Source: G11 sp947167445 (lineage in GTDB: Bacteria; Bacillota; Clostridia; Lachnospirales; Lachnospiraceae). Taken from it: DNA of 64,000 nucleotides. Position numbers and translations under genes: made by a program. Location of the stretch: positions 19,132 to 83,131 of the forward strand of contig CAMVID010000014.1 of the NCBI GenBank assembly GCA_947167445.1. The letters run 5' to 3'. This document shows, piece by piece, positions 1 through 9,623 of the stretch. Positions within the stretch are counted from its first letter, which is position 1, and each line of letters begins with the position of its first letter. The notes beneath the pieces are model-generated. The model did no database searches and was not told where the DNA came from. It worked only from the letters and a program-made list of their open reading frames with translations.

Positions 1-1978
1 TAGCGTTGTAGATCTCCATGTTCTTTCTCTGGTATACAGGCATGTAGATAGCTGCATCCATGATAAGGTCAAGTTCTTCTGCAACTAAAGCTGCTCTCTC
101 ATCGAAATCTACAGTCTGAAGAATCTTAGCCTGAAGAGCATCGATTTCGTCGCTGTAGTAGTGCTGGTAGTTAGAACCACCCTTGCTGCCGAACATCTGA
201 GTGTTGTCACAGTCTGTAGCATTACCCCAAGCCATTACCCACATGTCGAGCTCGCCGCCCTGAACCATGTCTGTAAGAACTGAGAACTGAAGATCGTTAA
301 CAACAAGTTCTGCACCCATGTCAGCCATATCATTAGCCATCTGAGTAAGGATAGGTGTTGAAGGGTGAGATGAAGCATCACCGATACCAACCTTGATTAC
401 TAACTGCTTGCCATCCTTAACAAGCTTACCATCTTTCTGCTCGTAACCTGCTTCCTTGAAGTACTCAAGAGCCTTAGCAGGATCATATGAGTAGTAAGGC
501 TTTGCATCATGAGGATACTCAGCAACGGTAGGTGTCATAGGACGCTCGATAACCTCAGCAAGGTCACCATAGTAAGACTTAACAGCAGGCTCTCTGTTCA
601 TTAAGCACATTAAGCCCTTACGTACGTTGATGTCAGGAACGTTCTCAGCATTGATGCCGATGTAACCATAACCCGGGTTATCAACAAGTGAGTAAGATGC
701 CTTGTCAGCATTCTCTTCCATCTGAGCGACAACTTCAAGTGAAGCTGAAGGATCAGTAATATCGATATCACCGTTTAAGATAAGGTCAACCTTTGTGTTC
801 TCGTCAACTGCCTGGAACTTAAGGTTGGGAATCTGAGGTGCACCCTTGAAGTAGTTAGGGTTAGCTGCAAGAGTAACAATATTGTTCTCATAGCTTACAA
901 ATGTGTAAGGACCTGAACCAAGAGGAGCATTGTTAAGAGCCTTAACAGCTGTCAAATCACCCTTCTTGAAATCCTTGCCATAGTAGTGCTTAGGAATGAG
1001 AGGCTGCCAAGCAACGAGCTTGTCGCCTGAAATGTTTGCTGAATTAAATGTAACGGTACATGTAAGGTCATCAACCTTCTTGATACCTGTGATTTCGTTT
1101 ACATCTGAAAGTTCAATAGCCTCTGAGTAAGAAGCATCAAGTAAATCAAAGAGTGAAGAACCTGCTGACTCTGTGTTTGAAAGGCTTAAAAGGTCTCCGC
1201 CGTAAGCTTCAACCATAGCATTGAAGAAATCCTCTGCTGTGCCGCCTTCAGCAACTTCGAAGCCCCAAGCTCCTGCTGCTGTTGAAACATCGTTAGCGTC
1301 AGCTGCATAACCTGCATCTACACAGTAATCAACGATTTCCTGAGCGAATGCTGCACCTGCTGTAGGAAGGTCTTCCTCGAAGAACTTCTTCTGAGTTGCT
1401 TCATCCCACTTGGAGAAATCTGTGTTCTCTGCGCCTGCGTTCATCATGCACTTCCAAAGGGGAGCTGCTGAATCAACGTAGTCAGCCATACCCTCGATAT
1501 CAAGGGTACCAAATGTTGAAGATCCATCGTATGTAGGATCTGCGAATACATAGTAAGTGAAAAGTAAATCGTCGATGGTTACAGGCTCTCCGTCAGAGAA
1601 CTTAAGACCATCCTGAAGGGTAACGGTGTAAACATACTTGCCGCCCTCTTCCTTAACTTCAACATGACCTGCGTTGTCTACAAGCTTTCCGTCGGGATCA
1701 AGCACACATACGCTTGTGAAAATCATGTCGTTAACCTGTGAATCATAAGCTGATGATGAGAATAAAGGATCGAATACACCATCAAATACCTGAGTACCGA
1801 CTACAAGAGTATCATAGGTTCCGGGAGCAGTTACTGTCTCGGCTGCAGCTTCGGTAGTCTCAGTTGTTTCACTGCTATCAGTTGTTGTGGTAGCAGCTGC
1901 CTCTTTATTACCACAGCCTACAAGTAATGTAGCGCACATAGCAACACAAAGAAGCACTGATAAAAATGCCTTTTTCAT
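1..1978 (-). CDS. Family 5 peptide ABC transporter substrate-binding lipoprotein (C-terminus off window)
   Basis: Extracytoplasmic solute-binding protein of an Opp/Dpp-type importer (SBP_bac_5 family); it would capture peptides or similar solutes and deliver them to membrane permeases. The gene has no stop inside the window: it starts at 1978 and runs off the left edge, so 659 residues are visible, already longer than most family members (about 520-600). Residues 1-22 form a lipoprotein signal ending in a LLVGC lipobox (Cys22), followed by a Thr/Ser/Glu-rich tether to about residue 45. The start follows a strong AGGAGG site five bases upstream and a consensus promoter. A segment around residues 110-240 looks like an insertion relative to classical OppA. 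No permease or ATPase gene is visible, so they would lie to the left. The ligand cannot be told from sequence. Confidence 0.9.
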   Translation of the reverse strand, partial: MKKAFLSVLLCVAMCATLLVGCGNKEAAATTTTDSSETTETTEAAAETVTAPGTYDTLVVGTQVFDGVFDPLFSSSAYDSQVNDMIFTSVCVLDPDGKLVDNAGHVEVKEEGGKYVYTVTLQDGLKFSDGEPVTIDDLLFTYYVFADPTYDGSSTFGTLDIEGMADYVDSAAPLWKCMMNAGAENTDFSKWDEATQKKFFEEDLPTAGAAFAQEIVDYCVDAGYAADANDVSTAAGAWGFEVAEGGTAEDFFNAMVEAYGGDLLSLSNTESAGSSLFDLLDASYSEAIELSDVNEITGIKKVDDLTCTVTFNSANISGDKLVAWQPLIPKHYYGKDFKKGDLTAVKALNNAPLGSGPYTFVSYENNIVTLAANPNYFKGAPQIPNLKFQAVDENTKVDLILNGDIDITDPSASLEVVAQMEENADKASYSLVDNPGYGYIGINAENVPDINVRKGLMCLMNREPAVKSYYGDLAEVIERPMTPTVAEYPHDAKPYYSYDPAKALEYFKEAGYEQKDGKLVKDGKQLVIKVGIGDASSHPSTPILTQMANDMADMGAELVVNDLQFSVLTDMVQGGELDMWVMAWGNATDCDNTQMFGSKGGSNYQHYYSDEIDALQAKILQTVDFDERAALVAEELDLIMDAAIYMPVYQRKNMEIYNA

Positions 1979-2020
1979 ATTTTTCCTCCTTAGAAAAGTA
2001 TATAACTTTAACAGTTTGCT

Positions 2021-2049
2021 ATTATACTGTATCGAAGCATGATTGTCAA
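2021..2049 (-). promoter_or_regulatory. Consensus sigma-A promoter of the solute-binding protein gene
   Basis: Read on the minus strand: TTGACA (2044-2049), a 17-bp spacer, TATAAT (2021-2026). Both hexamers match the consensus exactly, and the transcript would start about 40 bases upstream of the ATG, which fits a highly expressed importer component. The promoter lies directly after the gpmI terminator. Confidence 0.85.
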
Positions 2050-2060
2050 GAATTTCACTA

Positions 2061-2091
2061 AAAAAGCGTCGGACCAAAAATCCGACGCTTT
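2061..2091 (-). terminator. Rho-independent terminator of gpmI
   Basis: Perfect 11-bp inverted repeat (2063-2073 with 2081-2091, 7-base loop) followed on the minus strand by a run of T. It begins 14 bases after the gpmI stop codon and separates gpmI from the solute-binding protein promoter. Confidence 0.85.
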
Positions 2092-2105
2092 AAGGCAAAT
2101 AGAGA

Positions 2106-3647
2106 TTACTTTTTAATAAGTAATGACTTTCCTGTCATCTCTGCAGGCTGTTCTTCACCCATAATCTCAATAATTGTAGGAATGATATCTGCGAGGCATC
2201 CGTTCTCTCTTAGGCCGTAGCCTTCCTTGTAGTTAACAAGGATAAAGGGAACAGGGTTTGTGGTATGAGCTGTGTAGGGCTCTCCTGTCTCATAGTCGAT
2301 TAACTGCTCGCAGTTACCGTGGTCGGCGCAGATGAACATGGTTCCGTCCACTTCCTTAAGGGCCTCAACTGCCTTGCCGACGCACTCATCAACAGTCTCA
2401 ACAGCCTTGATAGCTGCCTCAAGCACACCTGTATGGCCAACCATATCAGGATTTGCAAAGTTGATGATAATAACGTCATACTTGCCGGAACGAATTGCAT
2501 CTGTAAGCTTATCGCAAACTTCATAAGCACTCATCTCGGGTTTAAGGTCATATGTGGCAACCTTGGGAGAATTAACAAGAATTCTGTCTTCACCCTCGTT
2601 GGGCTTCTCAATACCGCCATTGAAGAAGAATGTAACATGAGCGTACTTCTCTGTTTCTGCAATACGTGCCTGCTTCATTCCCTTTGCAGCAAGCCATTCG
2701 CCGAAGGTATTTGTGATGGAAATCTTTTTAAATGCTACTTCCTTATTTAAGATAAGGGGATCATAATCTGAGAAGCAGACATATGTGGTCTTAATTCTTG
2801 CTCCTCTTTCAAACTTGTCAAACTCATCATCGCAGAAGCAGTGAGTAATCTCACGAGCTCTGTCGGGTCTGAAGTTGAAGAAAATGATGGAGTCGCCGTC
2901 CTTAATGGTTGCTACAGGCTTTCCGTTTTCCATTACAACAGTGGGCTTAACAAACTCATCAGTCTCATCCTTATCATAAGACTGCTGAATTGCAGTAATT
3001 GCATCGGGAGCTGTAACGCCCTCGCCCTTTGTAAGGGCATTGTAAGCAAGCTCTACTCTGTTGTAGTTGTTATCTCTGTCCATAGCGTAGTAACGTCCGC
3101 TGACTGTAGCTATTTTACCAACGCCAATCTTCTTCATTTCTGCCTCAAGTTCCTCAGCATAGCCCTTGCCGCCTGTGGGAGGTGTGTCTCTTCCGTCAAG
3201 GAAGCAATGAACAAACACCTTGTCAAGGCCGTGTCTCTTGGCAAGCTCAAGTAATGCGTAAAGATGTGTGTTGTGGCTGTGTACGCCGCCGTCTGAAAGA
3301 AGTCCGTACATGTGAAGAGAGGAATTATTCTTCTTACAGTTGTTTACGGCATCAAGAAGGGCTTCATTCTCAAAGAAAACGCCATCCTGAATCTCTTTGG
3401 TGATTCTGGTAAGCTCCTGATAAACAATTCTTCCTGCACCCATGTTAAGGTGACCTACTTCAGAGTTACCCATCTGTCCCTCGGGAAGGCCTACTGCCAT
3501 TCCGCTGGCATTGCCTTTGACAAAGGGGCATGTCTTCATAAGATTGTCGATGACGGGAGTGTTGGCCTGGGCAACAGCATTTGCCTCAGTTTTCTCATTG
3601 AGTCCGAAACCATCGAGAATCATAAGTACTTTGGTTTTTTTGCTCAT
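2106..3647 (-). CDS. gpmI: 2,3-bisphosphoglycerate-independent phosphoglycerate mutase
   Basis: Cytoplasmic Mn-dependent enzyme interconverting 3- and 2-phosphoglycerate in glycolysis and gluconeogenesis. At 513 residues it has the normal length of the iPGM family. Asp12 in LDGFG and the nucleophile Ser62 in QMGNSEVGHLNMG are present, as is the second metal-site motif ADHGNCEQ near the C-terminus, so it should be active. The start has a GAGGT site and a promoter of its own about 60 bp upstream; a terminator follows, so it is monocistronic. Nothing unusual is seen. Confidence 0.97.
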   Translation of the reverse strand: MSKKTKVLMILDGFGLNEKTEANAVAQANTPVIDNLMKTCPFVKGNASGMAVGLPEGQMGNSEVGHLNMGAGRIVYQELTRITKEIQDGVFFENEALLDAVNNCKKNNSSLHMYGLLSDGGVHSHNTHLYALLELAKRHGLDKVFVHCFLDGRDTPPTGGKGYAEELEAEMKKIGVGKIATVSGRYYAMDRDNNYNRVELAYNALTKGEGVTAPDAITAIQQSYDKDETDEFVKPTVVMENGKPVATIKDGDSIIFFNFRPDRAREITHCFCDDEFDKFERGARIKTTYVCFSDYDPLILNKEVAFKKISITNTFGEWLAAKGMKQARIAETEKYAHVTFFFNGGIEKPNEGEDRILVNSPKVATYDLKPEMSAYEVCDKLTDAIRSGKYDVIIINFANPDMVGHTGVLEAAIKAVETVDECVGKAVEALKEVDGTMFICADHGNCEQLIDYETGEPYTAHTTNPVPFILVNYKEGYGLRENGCLADIIPTIIEIMGEEQPAEMTGKSLLIKK

Positions 3648-3702
3648 ATATGTACCTCGCTATATAGAAATTAATTAACTGTTATATATTTAACAATTTT
3701 GA

Positions 3703-3731
3703 ATTATATCAGTTTTGTTACCCTCAGGCAA
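3703..3731 (-). promoter_or_regulatory. Promoter of gpmI
   Basis: Minus-strand TTGCCT (3726-3731), 17-bp spacer, TATAAT (3703-3708). A weak 6-bp hairpin overlaps the -35 region but has no T tract, so I do not read it as a terminator of the upstream gene. Confidence 0.65.
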
Positions 3732-3739
3732 CCTATATT

Positions 3740-4516
3740 TTATTCATTTTGGCTACTGTTGGATTCTACTGCCTCGTAATAACTTCTTACCAGTCCGGAT
3801 ATTGTCTTGGTGTCCTGATAAAGGGAGTACATCTCCTTGTCATTGTAGTTGGCAAGGCTTCCCGTAACGGAAATAATCTTTCCGGTATCATCATCAAAGT
3901 AGATGAATATGGACGTTCCGTCTTCAGAATAATAAAAGTCAATTGTCCAGGCAATGAAGGCCTGCTCCGGTTCCGAGGAGTTGATATACATAAGGGGCTC
4001 CAAGCGAATTTCGTAAGGTCCCGAAATATAAGAAGGTCCCAAATCCACATCTATCTCATCAACTGTATCAACGTCGGCATAGCCTGTCTCGTCGTCGGCT
4101 GCCTTAAGTCCCAGCTCCACGCCGTAATCTCTCAGGGGCGTTGTAATCTCCAGTTCCTTAATTCTCATAAAAAGCGGATCGTCCTCATAATATGAGCATA
4201 TGTCATCAATTTCTCCCGCTGCTATTGAACAGATCTGGTTTGCGGAATATTTCTCGCCCTTCTCAAGGAAGATGGAGGTAATTGTTCCGTCGTAGCTGTT
4301 GGCAAAATCTATTTTCTCATCAAGAGTAAGAGGTGATGAGTTTGTATAAATCGTACTGTTAAATGAAGCAAGATTTGCGGGTTCCACAGAAACATTTTCA
4401 ACTTCCTTGGCAAGTTCCGAGTCCTGAACTCTGAAGAAAAGCTGGGGGATGAAGAAGCATACCAAAAGGAGTTCAACTACTGCCAAACCAACGATTGCTG
4501 TCTGCGTTTTATTCAT
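3740..4516 (-). CDS. Membrane-anchored protein of unknown function encoded with a two-component system
   Basis: 258-residue protein that I do not recognise as a named family. It has an uncleaved N-terminal membrane segment (about residues 7-29) and a remaining acidic extracytoplasmic part with many Tyr, Asp and Glu residues. Its start overlaps the end of the histidine kinase gene by 8 bp, so the two are translationally coupled and the protein probably works with the kinase. By position and topology it is reminiscent of YycI/YycH, the single-pass proteins that tune WalK in Bacilli, but I see no sequence evidence that it belongs to that family. A role as kinase modulator or regulated envelope protein is inference only. 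Confidence 0.8.
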   Translation of the reverse strand: MNKTQTAIVGLAVVELLLVCFFIPQLFFRVQDSELAKEVENVSVEPANLASFNSTIYTNSSPLTLDEKIDFANSYDGTITSIFLEKGEKYSANQICSIAAGEIDDICSYYEDDPLFMRIKELEITTPLRDYGVELGLKAADDETGYADVDTVDEIDVDLGPSYISGPYEIRLEPLMYINSSEPEQAFIAWTIDFYYSEDGTSIFIYFDDDTGKIISVTGSLANYNDKEMYSLYQDTKTISGLVRSYYEAVESNSSQNE

Positions 4517-5954
4517 CTTCGTTTTCCTCCTCTTCTTCAGTTATTTCTTTTCCTTTAAGAGTAAGGATAATCTTTGTACCCTCTCCGACTTTACTTTCAA
4601 ATTCTATGGTGCCTCCAAGCTGCTCCATAATCTGTTTGCAAAGCGCAAGTCCAAGTCCGGCACCGCCCTGCTTTCTTGCTCTGGACTTATCTACCATGTA
4701 GAAAGCTTCGGTGATTTTACCAAGTTCTTCTTCGGGAATACCGGTACCTTCATCTATAATGGAAATAATGTATTTATCCCCTTCAAGCTTACCGAGGATA
4801 TCTACCTTCTTTCGACCGGCTGACTCATTTGCTTTTCGGGCGTTATCAGCAGCGTTAAAGATAACTGACTTAATAAGATCGGTGTCAGCTATAATGATTC
4901 CCGGTTCAAAATCGACATTAAGCTCCATTCCGGTGCTGTCCATAAGGGGAGTAAGAGCTCCGCAAACGTTGTCACCAAGATACTGGGCATCCACATCCTT
5001 AAGAACCATCTCCTGCTGCTTGGTCACCTGCATTTCAAGAAGTTTAAAGGACATGCCTTCAAGTCTCTTGCCCTCAGTGTAGATGTAGTTTGCAGCCTTA
5101 AATATTTCCTCTTCGTCAAGTTTCTTGGATCGTAAAGTATCCGCGTATCCGATTATTGAGGTAAGGGGAGTCTTCAGCTCGTGTGCGAAGTTGCCAACGA
5201 AATCCTCCTGCCTTCTTACCGCATCGTTAAGCTCTTCAAAGTTCTTCTCCAGTGTATCAGCCATGCTGTCTATATCCATGGCAAGTTCGCCAATCTCATC
5301 ATAGCCTTCAAGATTGGCTCTCACAGAGAAGTTGCCCTCCGATATTTCATCTGCCACCCTTGAGATCTTAAACAAGGGCTTGGCAAGATAGTAGGCGATA
5401 AGGTATGAAACGCCTGCTGTCAGAACCATAATACCGCCCATAATCCTGTAGAAAATTGCCAGCTGATTGGTACGGCTTTCAAATATATCAGAAATATCTC
5501 TAATGATATTGAGATAATACTTTCCGTTGTCTGAATTGATGTAAGATCTGGTCATAAGGAGATACTTGTCATCCTGTGTATAGAGAAATACACCGGTATC
5601 ACCGATACCCTCTTCCTTGTTGTATGCCAGGATTCCATCCTTCTTCATGGAATAGCTCTGATAGAGATCGGACTTCTCCTTATTCTGGATGCAGAAATAG
5701 AAGTTTTTTCTGGCGCTGGTATCATCGAGATCCTTAACCACCTGTCTCCATACATCGTCAGTTACGTTCTTGGAAAGATGAGAAAGAACCATAATGAGGG
5801 TATTCTGCATGATTTCATGCTCCTCGGTGGCAATCTCAACCTCTTTGTCGTATGTAACGCGAAAGGCGGAAGTAATCATCATACTTCCGCTTAAGCAATA
5901 TGCCAAAGTAACCGATGCCATAGTCCAAATAAAAAGTTTCCACTTAAACTTCAT
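4509..5954 (-). CDS. Sensor histidine kinase (HAMP, HisKA, HATPase_c)
   Basis: Membrane sensor kinase of a PhoR/VanS-like two-component system. Two membrane segments (about 7-29 and 168-190) flank an extracytoplasmic sensor region of roughly 135 residues. A HAMP region (about 191-243) follows, then the phospho-acceptor His258 in NFAHELKTPLTSIIGY, the N box (FNAADNARKA), and G boxes DEGTGIP and GGAGLGLALCKQI. All catalytic motifs are present. The C-terminus ends in an acidic Glu/Asp tail. The gene overlaps the response regulator by 11 bp and the downstream membrane protein by 8 bp, so all three are one unit. The signal sensed cannot be inferred. Confidence 0.93.
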   Translation of the reverse strand: MKFKWKLFIWTMASVTLAYCLSGSMMITSAFRVTYDKEVEIATEEHEIMQNTLIMVLSHLSKNVTDDVWRQVVKDLDDTSARKNFYFCIQNKEKSDLYQSYSMKKDGILAYNKEEGIGDTGVFLYTQDDKYLLMTRSYINSDNGKYYLNIIRDISDIFESRTNQLAIFYRIMGGIMVLTAGVSYLIAYYLAKPLFKISRVADEISEGNFSVRANLEGYDEIGELAMDIDSMADTLEKNFEELNDAVRRQEDFVGNFAHELKTPLTSIIGYADTLRSKKLDEEEIFKAANYIYTEGKRLEGMSFKLLEMQVTKQQEMVLKDVDAQYLGDNVCGALTPLMDSTGMELNVDFEPGIIIADTDLIKSVIFNAADNARKANESAGRKKVDILGKLEGDKYIISIIDEGTGIPEEELGKITEAFYMVDKSRARKQGGAGLGLALCKQIMEQLGGTIEFESKVGEGTKIILTLKGKEITEEEEENEDE

Positions 5955-6612
5955 CAGTGTCCTCCAACCGATATCCTACTTTATAAACAGGGACGATTCT
6001 CTTCTCCCATCCCAGTTTCTTACGCATTCTCTGAACATGTAAATCTACTGTTCTGCTGTCTCCGGTGTATTCACCGCCCCATACCTTCTCAAAAATCTTC
6101 TCTCTGAAAAGAGCGATATTCTTGTTCTGAAGGAAAAGAATAAGTATCTCATACTCCTTCATGGTAAGGGAAATGTTGTTTCCGTTCTGTGTGACGGTAT
6201 GTGCCTCTGTATCGACAACCACATCGGCAAATTCAAGTTTGGTTTCGTTCTTGTTATAGCGCCTTAAAACCGTTTCTACTCTTGCAAGGAGTTCCACTAT
6301 ATCAAAGGGCTTTGTAAGATAGTCATCTGCGCCCAATTTAAGGCCCTTTACCCTGTCCTTTACGTCTGCCTTGGCTGTAACAAAAATTACCGGAGTCTCA
6401 TACTCCTTAAGATAGTCAAGAAGTTCGTATCCGTCACATCCGGGAAGCATGATATCAAGGAGAACCAGATCATATCTTTTCTCCTCAATCAAATCTGCTG
6501 CTTCGAAGCCGTCATTAACCTTCTCACACTTGTAACCGGCATCGGTAAGACTCATGTAAATAAGATCAGCGATTGCCTTCTCATCCTCAACAATTAGTAT
6601 TCTGGCTGCCAT
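5944..6612 (-). CDS. OmpR/PhoB-family response regulator
   Basis: DNA-binding response regulator, 222 residues. The receiver domain carries the acidic pocket (Glu9/Asp10) and the phospho-acceptor Asp53 in LLDIMLPGCDG, Thr in FVTAKAD and Lys in LTKPFD. A winged-helix domain follows (about 130-220, with RTVDLHVQRMRKKL as recognition helix). It partners the overlapping kinase downstream. The gene starts 13 bp after prfA, so it may be cotranscribed with the DUF1385-prmC-prfA genes. Confidence 0.94.
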   Translation of the reverse strand: MAARILIVEDEKAIADLIYMSLTDAGYKCEKVNDGFEAADLIEEKRYDLVLLDIMLPGCDGYELLDYLKEYETPVIFVTAKADVKDRVKGLKLGADDYLTKPFDIVELLARVETVLRRYNKNETKLEFADVVVDTEAHTVTQNGNNISLTMKEYEILILFLQNKNIALFREKIFEKVWGGEYTGDSRTVDLHVQRMRKKLGWEKRIVPVYKVGYRLEDTDEV

Positions 6613-6625
6613 AGTTAACCCCTCC

Positions 6626-7702
6626 CTATGCTGTTTCGTTCATCTTTGCAAGCTTGGCTGCCTGGTCGGCTGCAATACATGCATCGATTATTTCCTGTAT
6701 ATCCCCGTTCATTATCTTATCAAGCTTATATAAAGTAAGATTGATTCTGTGATCTGTAACTCTTCCCTGAGGGAAGTTGTAGGTTCTGATCTTCTCAGAT
6801 CTGTCACCGGTTCCCACCTGGCTTCTTCTAAGTTCTGCTTCCGCATCATGAGCCTTCTGCTGCTCAATGTCATAAAGCTTAGCCCTAAGGAGAGCGAAAG
6901 CCTTGGCCTTGTTCTGCAACTGGCTCTTTTCAGTCTGTGAGTATACCACAATTCCGGTGGGATAATGGGTAAGTCTCACGGCAGAGTCGGTTGTATTGAC
7001 ACACTGACCACCGTTTCCGGAAGCTCTCATTACATCGATACGAATATCTTTCTCGTCGATAACAACATCAACGTCTTCAGCCTCAGGCATAACGGCAACC
7101 GTAATGGTGGATGTATGAATTCGTCCGCCGGACTCAGTCTCGGGAACACGCTGCACACGGTGAACTCCGCTTTCATACTTCATCTTGGAATAAGCGCCGT
7201 TACCGCTGATCATGAATGTTACTTCCTTCATGCCTCCGATTCCGATCTCGTCACAGCTTACAAGTTCAACCTTCCATCTCTGGCTCTCTGCGTAGTGTGT
7301 GTACATACGATAGATCTCGGCAGCAAATAAAGCTGACTCATCTCCGCCTGCACCTGCTCTGATTTCCACGATAACGTTCTTATCATCGTTAGGGTCCTTG
7401 GGAAGAAGGAGAATCTTAAGCTCATCCTCAAGCTCTGCCACTCTCTTCTTGGCATCGCTTAAGGTTTCCTTGATCATGTCTCTCATTTCTTCGTCAGACT
7501 CTTCATCAAGCATCGCAAGTGAGTCTTCAATATCCTGATTGCACTTCTTATATTCTTTATATGCCTCTACAATGGGAGTCAGATCGCTCTGCTCCTTCAT
7601 GAGAGATTTGAATCTCTCCCTGTTGTTTACAACATCAGGCTCGGCAAGTTCCTGTATTATCTCTTCAAATCTTCTAAGTAAATCATCTAATTTATCAAAC
7701 AT
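6626..7702 (-). CDS. prfA: Peptide chain release factor 1
   Basis: Recognises UAA and UAG in the ribosomal A site and triggers peptide release. At 358 residues it is of normal length. The GGQ motif lies in ASGNGGQCVNTTDSAV, the tripeptide that reads the stop codon is PET (PxT class, in VPETESGGRIHTST), which assigns RF1 rather than RF2. It follows prmC, the methyltransferase that modifies the GGQ glutamine, by only 10 bp; this substrate-enzyme pairing is common in bacteria. Confidence 0.97.
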   Translation of the reverse strand: MFDKLDDLLRRFEEIIQELAEPDVVNNRERFKSLMKEQSDLTPIVEAYKEYKKCNQDIEDSLAMLDEESDEEMRDMIKETLSDAKKRVAELEDELKILLLPKDPNDDKNVIVEIRAGAGGDESALFAAEIYRMYTHYAESQRWKVELVSCDEIGIGGMKEVTFMISGNGAYSKMKYESGVHRVQRVPETESGGRIHTSTITVAVMPEAEDVDVVIDEKDIRIDVMRASGNGGQCVNTTDSAVRLTHYPTGIVVYSQTEKSQLQNKAKAFALLRAKLYDIEQQKAHDAEAELRRSQVGTGDRSEKIRTYNFPQGRVTDHRINLTLYKLDKIMNGDIQEIIDACIAADQAAKLAKMNETA

Positions 7703-7712
7703 GGAAATCTCC

Positions 7713-8570
7713 TCATTTCAAAATCGGCATGGTTCCTTTGACAACTCTGTCCATCCCGGCATAGTCCTTAATAATCTCTACACCGGCAAATCCTTTGTTC
7801 TTAAGAAGTTCACTGACCCGCTCTCCCTGATCGTAGCCTATCTCAAAAACCACTGAGCCGCCGGGCTTTAAAAACTCCTCTAATCTTTCCACTATTCTTT
7901 CATAAAACCACAAGCCATCATTTTTGCCATCTAAAGCAATAATCGGCTCATATTTTGAAACCTCCGGCATAAGAGTCGGAATAATGTCCGTGGCTATATA
8001 GGGAGGGTTTGAAAGGATTAAGTCAAACTTTCCCTCAACTTTATCAAACAAATTGCTTTCCACAAAGGAATACCTGGTATCATCTTCCTTATCTTTAAGA
8101 ATGGCGTCGGCATTTTCTTTTGCAATCTCCAAAGCCTTGGGAGAAATGTCCACTCCCACGCCCTCGCAATCATTCGAATAATTAAGAACACTTATAAGAA
8201 TGCACCCGGAACCTGTGCACATATCAAGAATTCTGTCCCTGTCCATCCGGATTTTCAAGGCTTCTTCAACCAGAGTTTCGGTGTCTGCCCGGGGAATCAG
8301 AACGTTACTGTTTACCTTAAAATCAAGACCCATAAAAGGAGCGATTTCCGTAATATGCTGAAGGGGAATCCTCGCTTCCCTTCTTTCTATCATATTGGTA
8401 AAAACCGCATACTCCTCATCTGAAACTTCTCTTTCAGGGTGAGAATAAAGTGTGGCAGCATCAGTACTGCAAGCCTTTTCCAATAGAAGTCTTGCGTCGA
8501 GATTTGCCTCTTCTATTCCCGAAAGAGCAAGTCTTTCTGACCCGGCTTTTATGGCTTCGTCGTAACGCAT
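7713..8570 (-). CDS. prmC: Peptide chain release factor N5-glutamine methyltransferase
   Basis: SAM-dependent methyltransferase acting on the glutamine of the GGQ motif of release factors. The 285-residue protein has the N-terminal helical PrmC domain, the SAM-binding motif around DMCTGSGCILIS and the diagnostic NPPY tetrad in DLILSNPPYIAT. Its ATG follows the stop codon of the DUF1385 gene without a spacer, and prfA comes next, so DUF1385-prmC-prfA form one operon. Confidence 0.96.
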   Translation of the reverse strand: MRYDEAIKAGSERLALSGIEEANLDARLLLEKACSTDAATLYSHPEREVSDEEYAVFTNMIERREARIPLQHITEIAPFMGLDFKVNSNVLIPRADTETLVEEALKIRMDRDRILDMCTGSGCILISVLNYSNDCEGVGVDISPKALEIAKENADAILKDKEDDTRYSFVESNLFDKVEGKFDLILSNPPYIATDIIPTLMPEVSKYEPIIALDGKNDGLWFYERIVERLEEFLKPGGSVVFEIGYDQGERVSELLKNKGFAGVEIIKDYAGMDRVVKGTMPILK

Positions 8571-9593
8571 TTAGGGTTCCTCTGCCTGTAAATCTTCCTC
8601 ATTTTCATAAGGCTCTTCATATTCCACTGTTTCTTCAGGCTCTTCTTCCACCTCGAAGTTCTCCCTAAGGAAAGCTCTCCAGTCAAATACAGCCTCTACG
8701 GATTTGATTGCAACCTCAATCATCTCCTCATCGGGCTCCTTTGTTGTAATCTTCTGGAACAAAAGACCGGGAGCGGAAAGGATATTCATGAGAATATTGT
8801 CGGTTTTGCCTGCAAGCCTGATAATCTCGTAAGAAATGCCTGCAATTACGGGGATGAGCAAGAGTCTATAAATAACCTTTAAAAGCATATTGTCTGTTCT
8901 GATAAAGAAGAAAAGAACAATGCTTATAACAAGGATAAACACAATAAAACTTGTGCCGCATCTCTTATGAAGTCTGGAGCTCTTCTTAACATTGTGTACG
9001 TTAAGGTTATGGCCGTGCTCAAGGCAGTTAATGCACTTATGCTCGGCTCCGTGATATCTGTAGAGCCTCTTAATGTCTTTCATGCAGCTTATAATGCTGA
9101 CATAGCCCACAAATATAACAATTCGGATAACGCCCTCGATAATTGCCATCAGAGAGTCGTTTCTTATATATGTGGAAATAAAATTGGAAAGGTAGAAAGG
9201 CAAAAGGAGGAACAAGCCCACTGCGAGAGCTATGGCAGCCACAGTGGTGAATCCCATGAGGATTCCCTCTTCCTTTCCTTTGCTGATTTTGTTGATTTCC
9301 TTATCTGCTTCGGTTTCCTTCTTGTCCCCTTCCTCGTAGAAAGAAGCTGAATATGACAGCGTCTTCATTCCGAGAACCAGGGAATTGATAAAGTTAAAAA
9401 TTCCTCTGAAGAAGGGAATCTTCGAAATTGTTATTCCGTTTCCGACTCCGGTAAAAGCTTCAACATCTACAGCAATCTCTCCGTCGGGCTTTCTTACCGC
9501 AACGGCATATTTATCTTTATTTTTCATCATGACGCCTTCAAGTACTGCCTGGCCGCCAATTCCTGAAAACACTTTTTTCTTTCTTCTGCTCAT
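8571..9593 (-). CDS. DUF1385 (YqhQ-type) membrane protein
   Basis: Member of the DUF1385 family, recognised by the N-terminal GIGGQAVLEGVMMK motif and the central YHGAEHKCINC(L)EHG segment; the biochemical function is not established. The visible part is about 340 residues with several hydrophobic segments and a long acidic Glu-rich tail. An in-frame ATG exists upstream at 9632, but I chose 9593 because AAGGGTGG lies at the right distance before it and the protein then begins MSRRKKK, the usual start. In Clostridia this gene is typically next to prmC and prfA, as here. Confidence 0.9.
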   Translation of the reverse strand: MSRRKKKVFSGIGGQAVLEGVMMKNKDKYAVAVRKPDGEIAVDVEAFTGVGNGITISKIPFFRGIFNFINSLVLGMKTLSYSASFYEEGDKKETEADKEINKISKGKEEGILMGFTTVAAIALAVGLFLLLPFYLSNFISTYIRNDSLMAIIEGVIRIVIFVGYVSIISCMKDIKRLYRYHGAEHKCINCLEHGHNLNVHNVKKSSRLHKRCGTSFIVFILVISIVLFFFIRTDNMLLKVIYRLLLIPVIAGISYEIIRLAGKTDNILMNILSAPGLLFQKITTKEPDEEMIEVAIKSVEAVFDWRAFLRENFEVEEEPEETVEYEEPYENEEDLQAEEP

Positions 9594-9623
9594 TTTAACC
9601 ACCCTTTTTATATATATTGTGAT

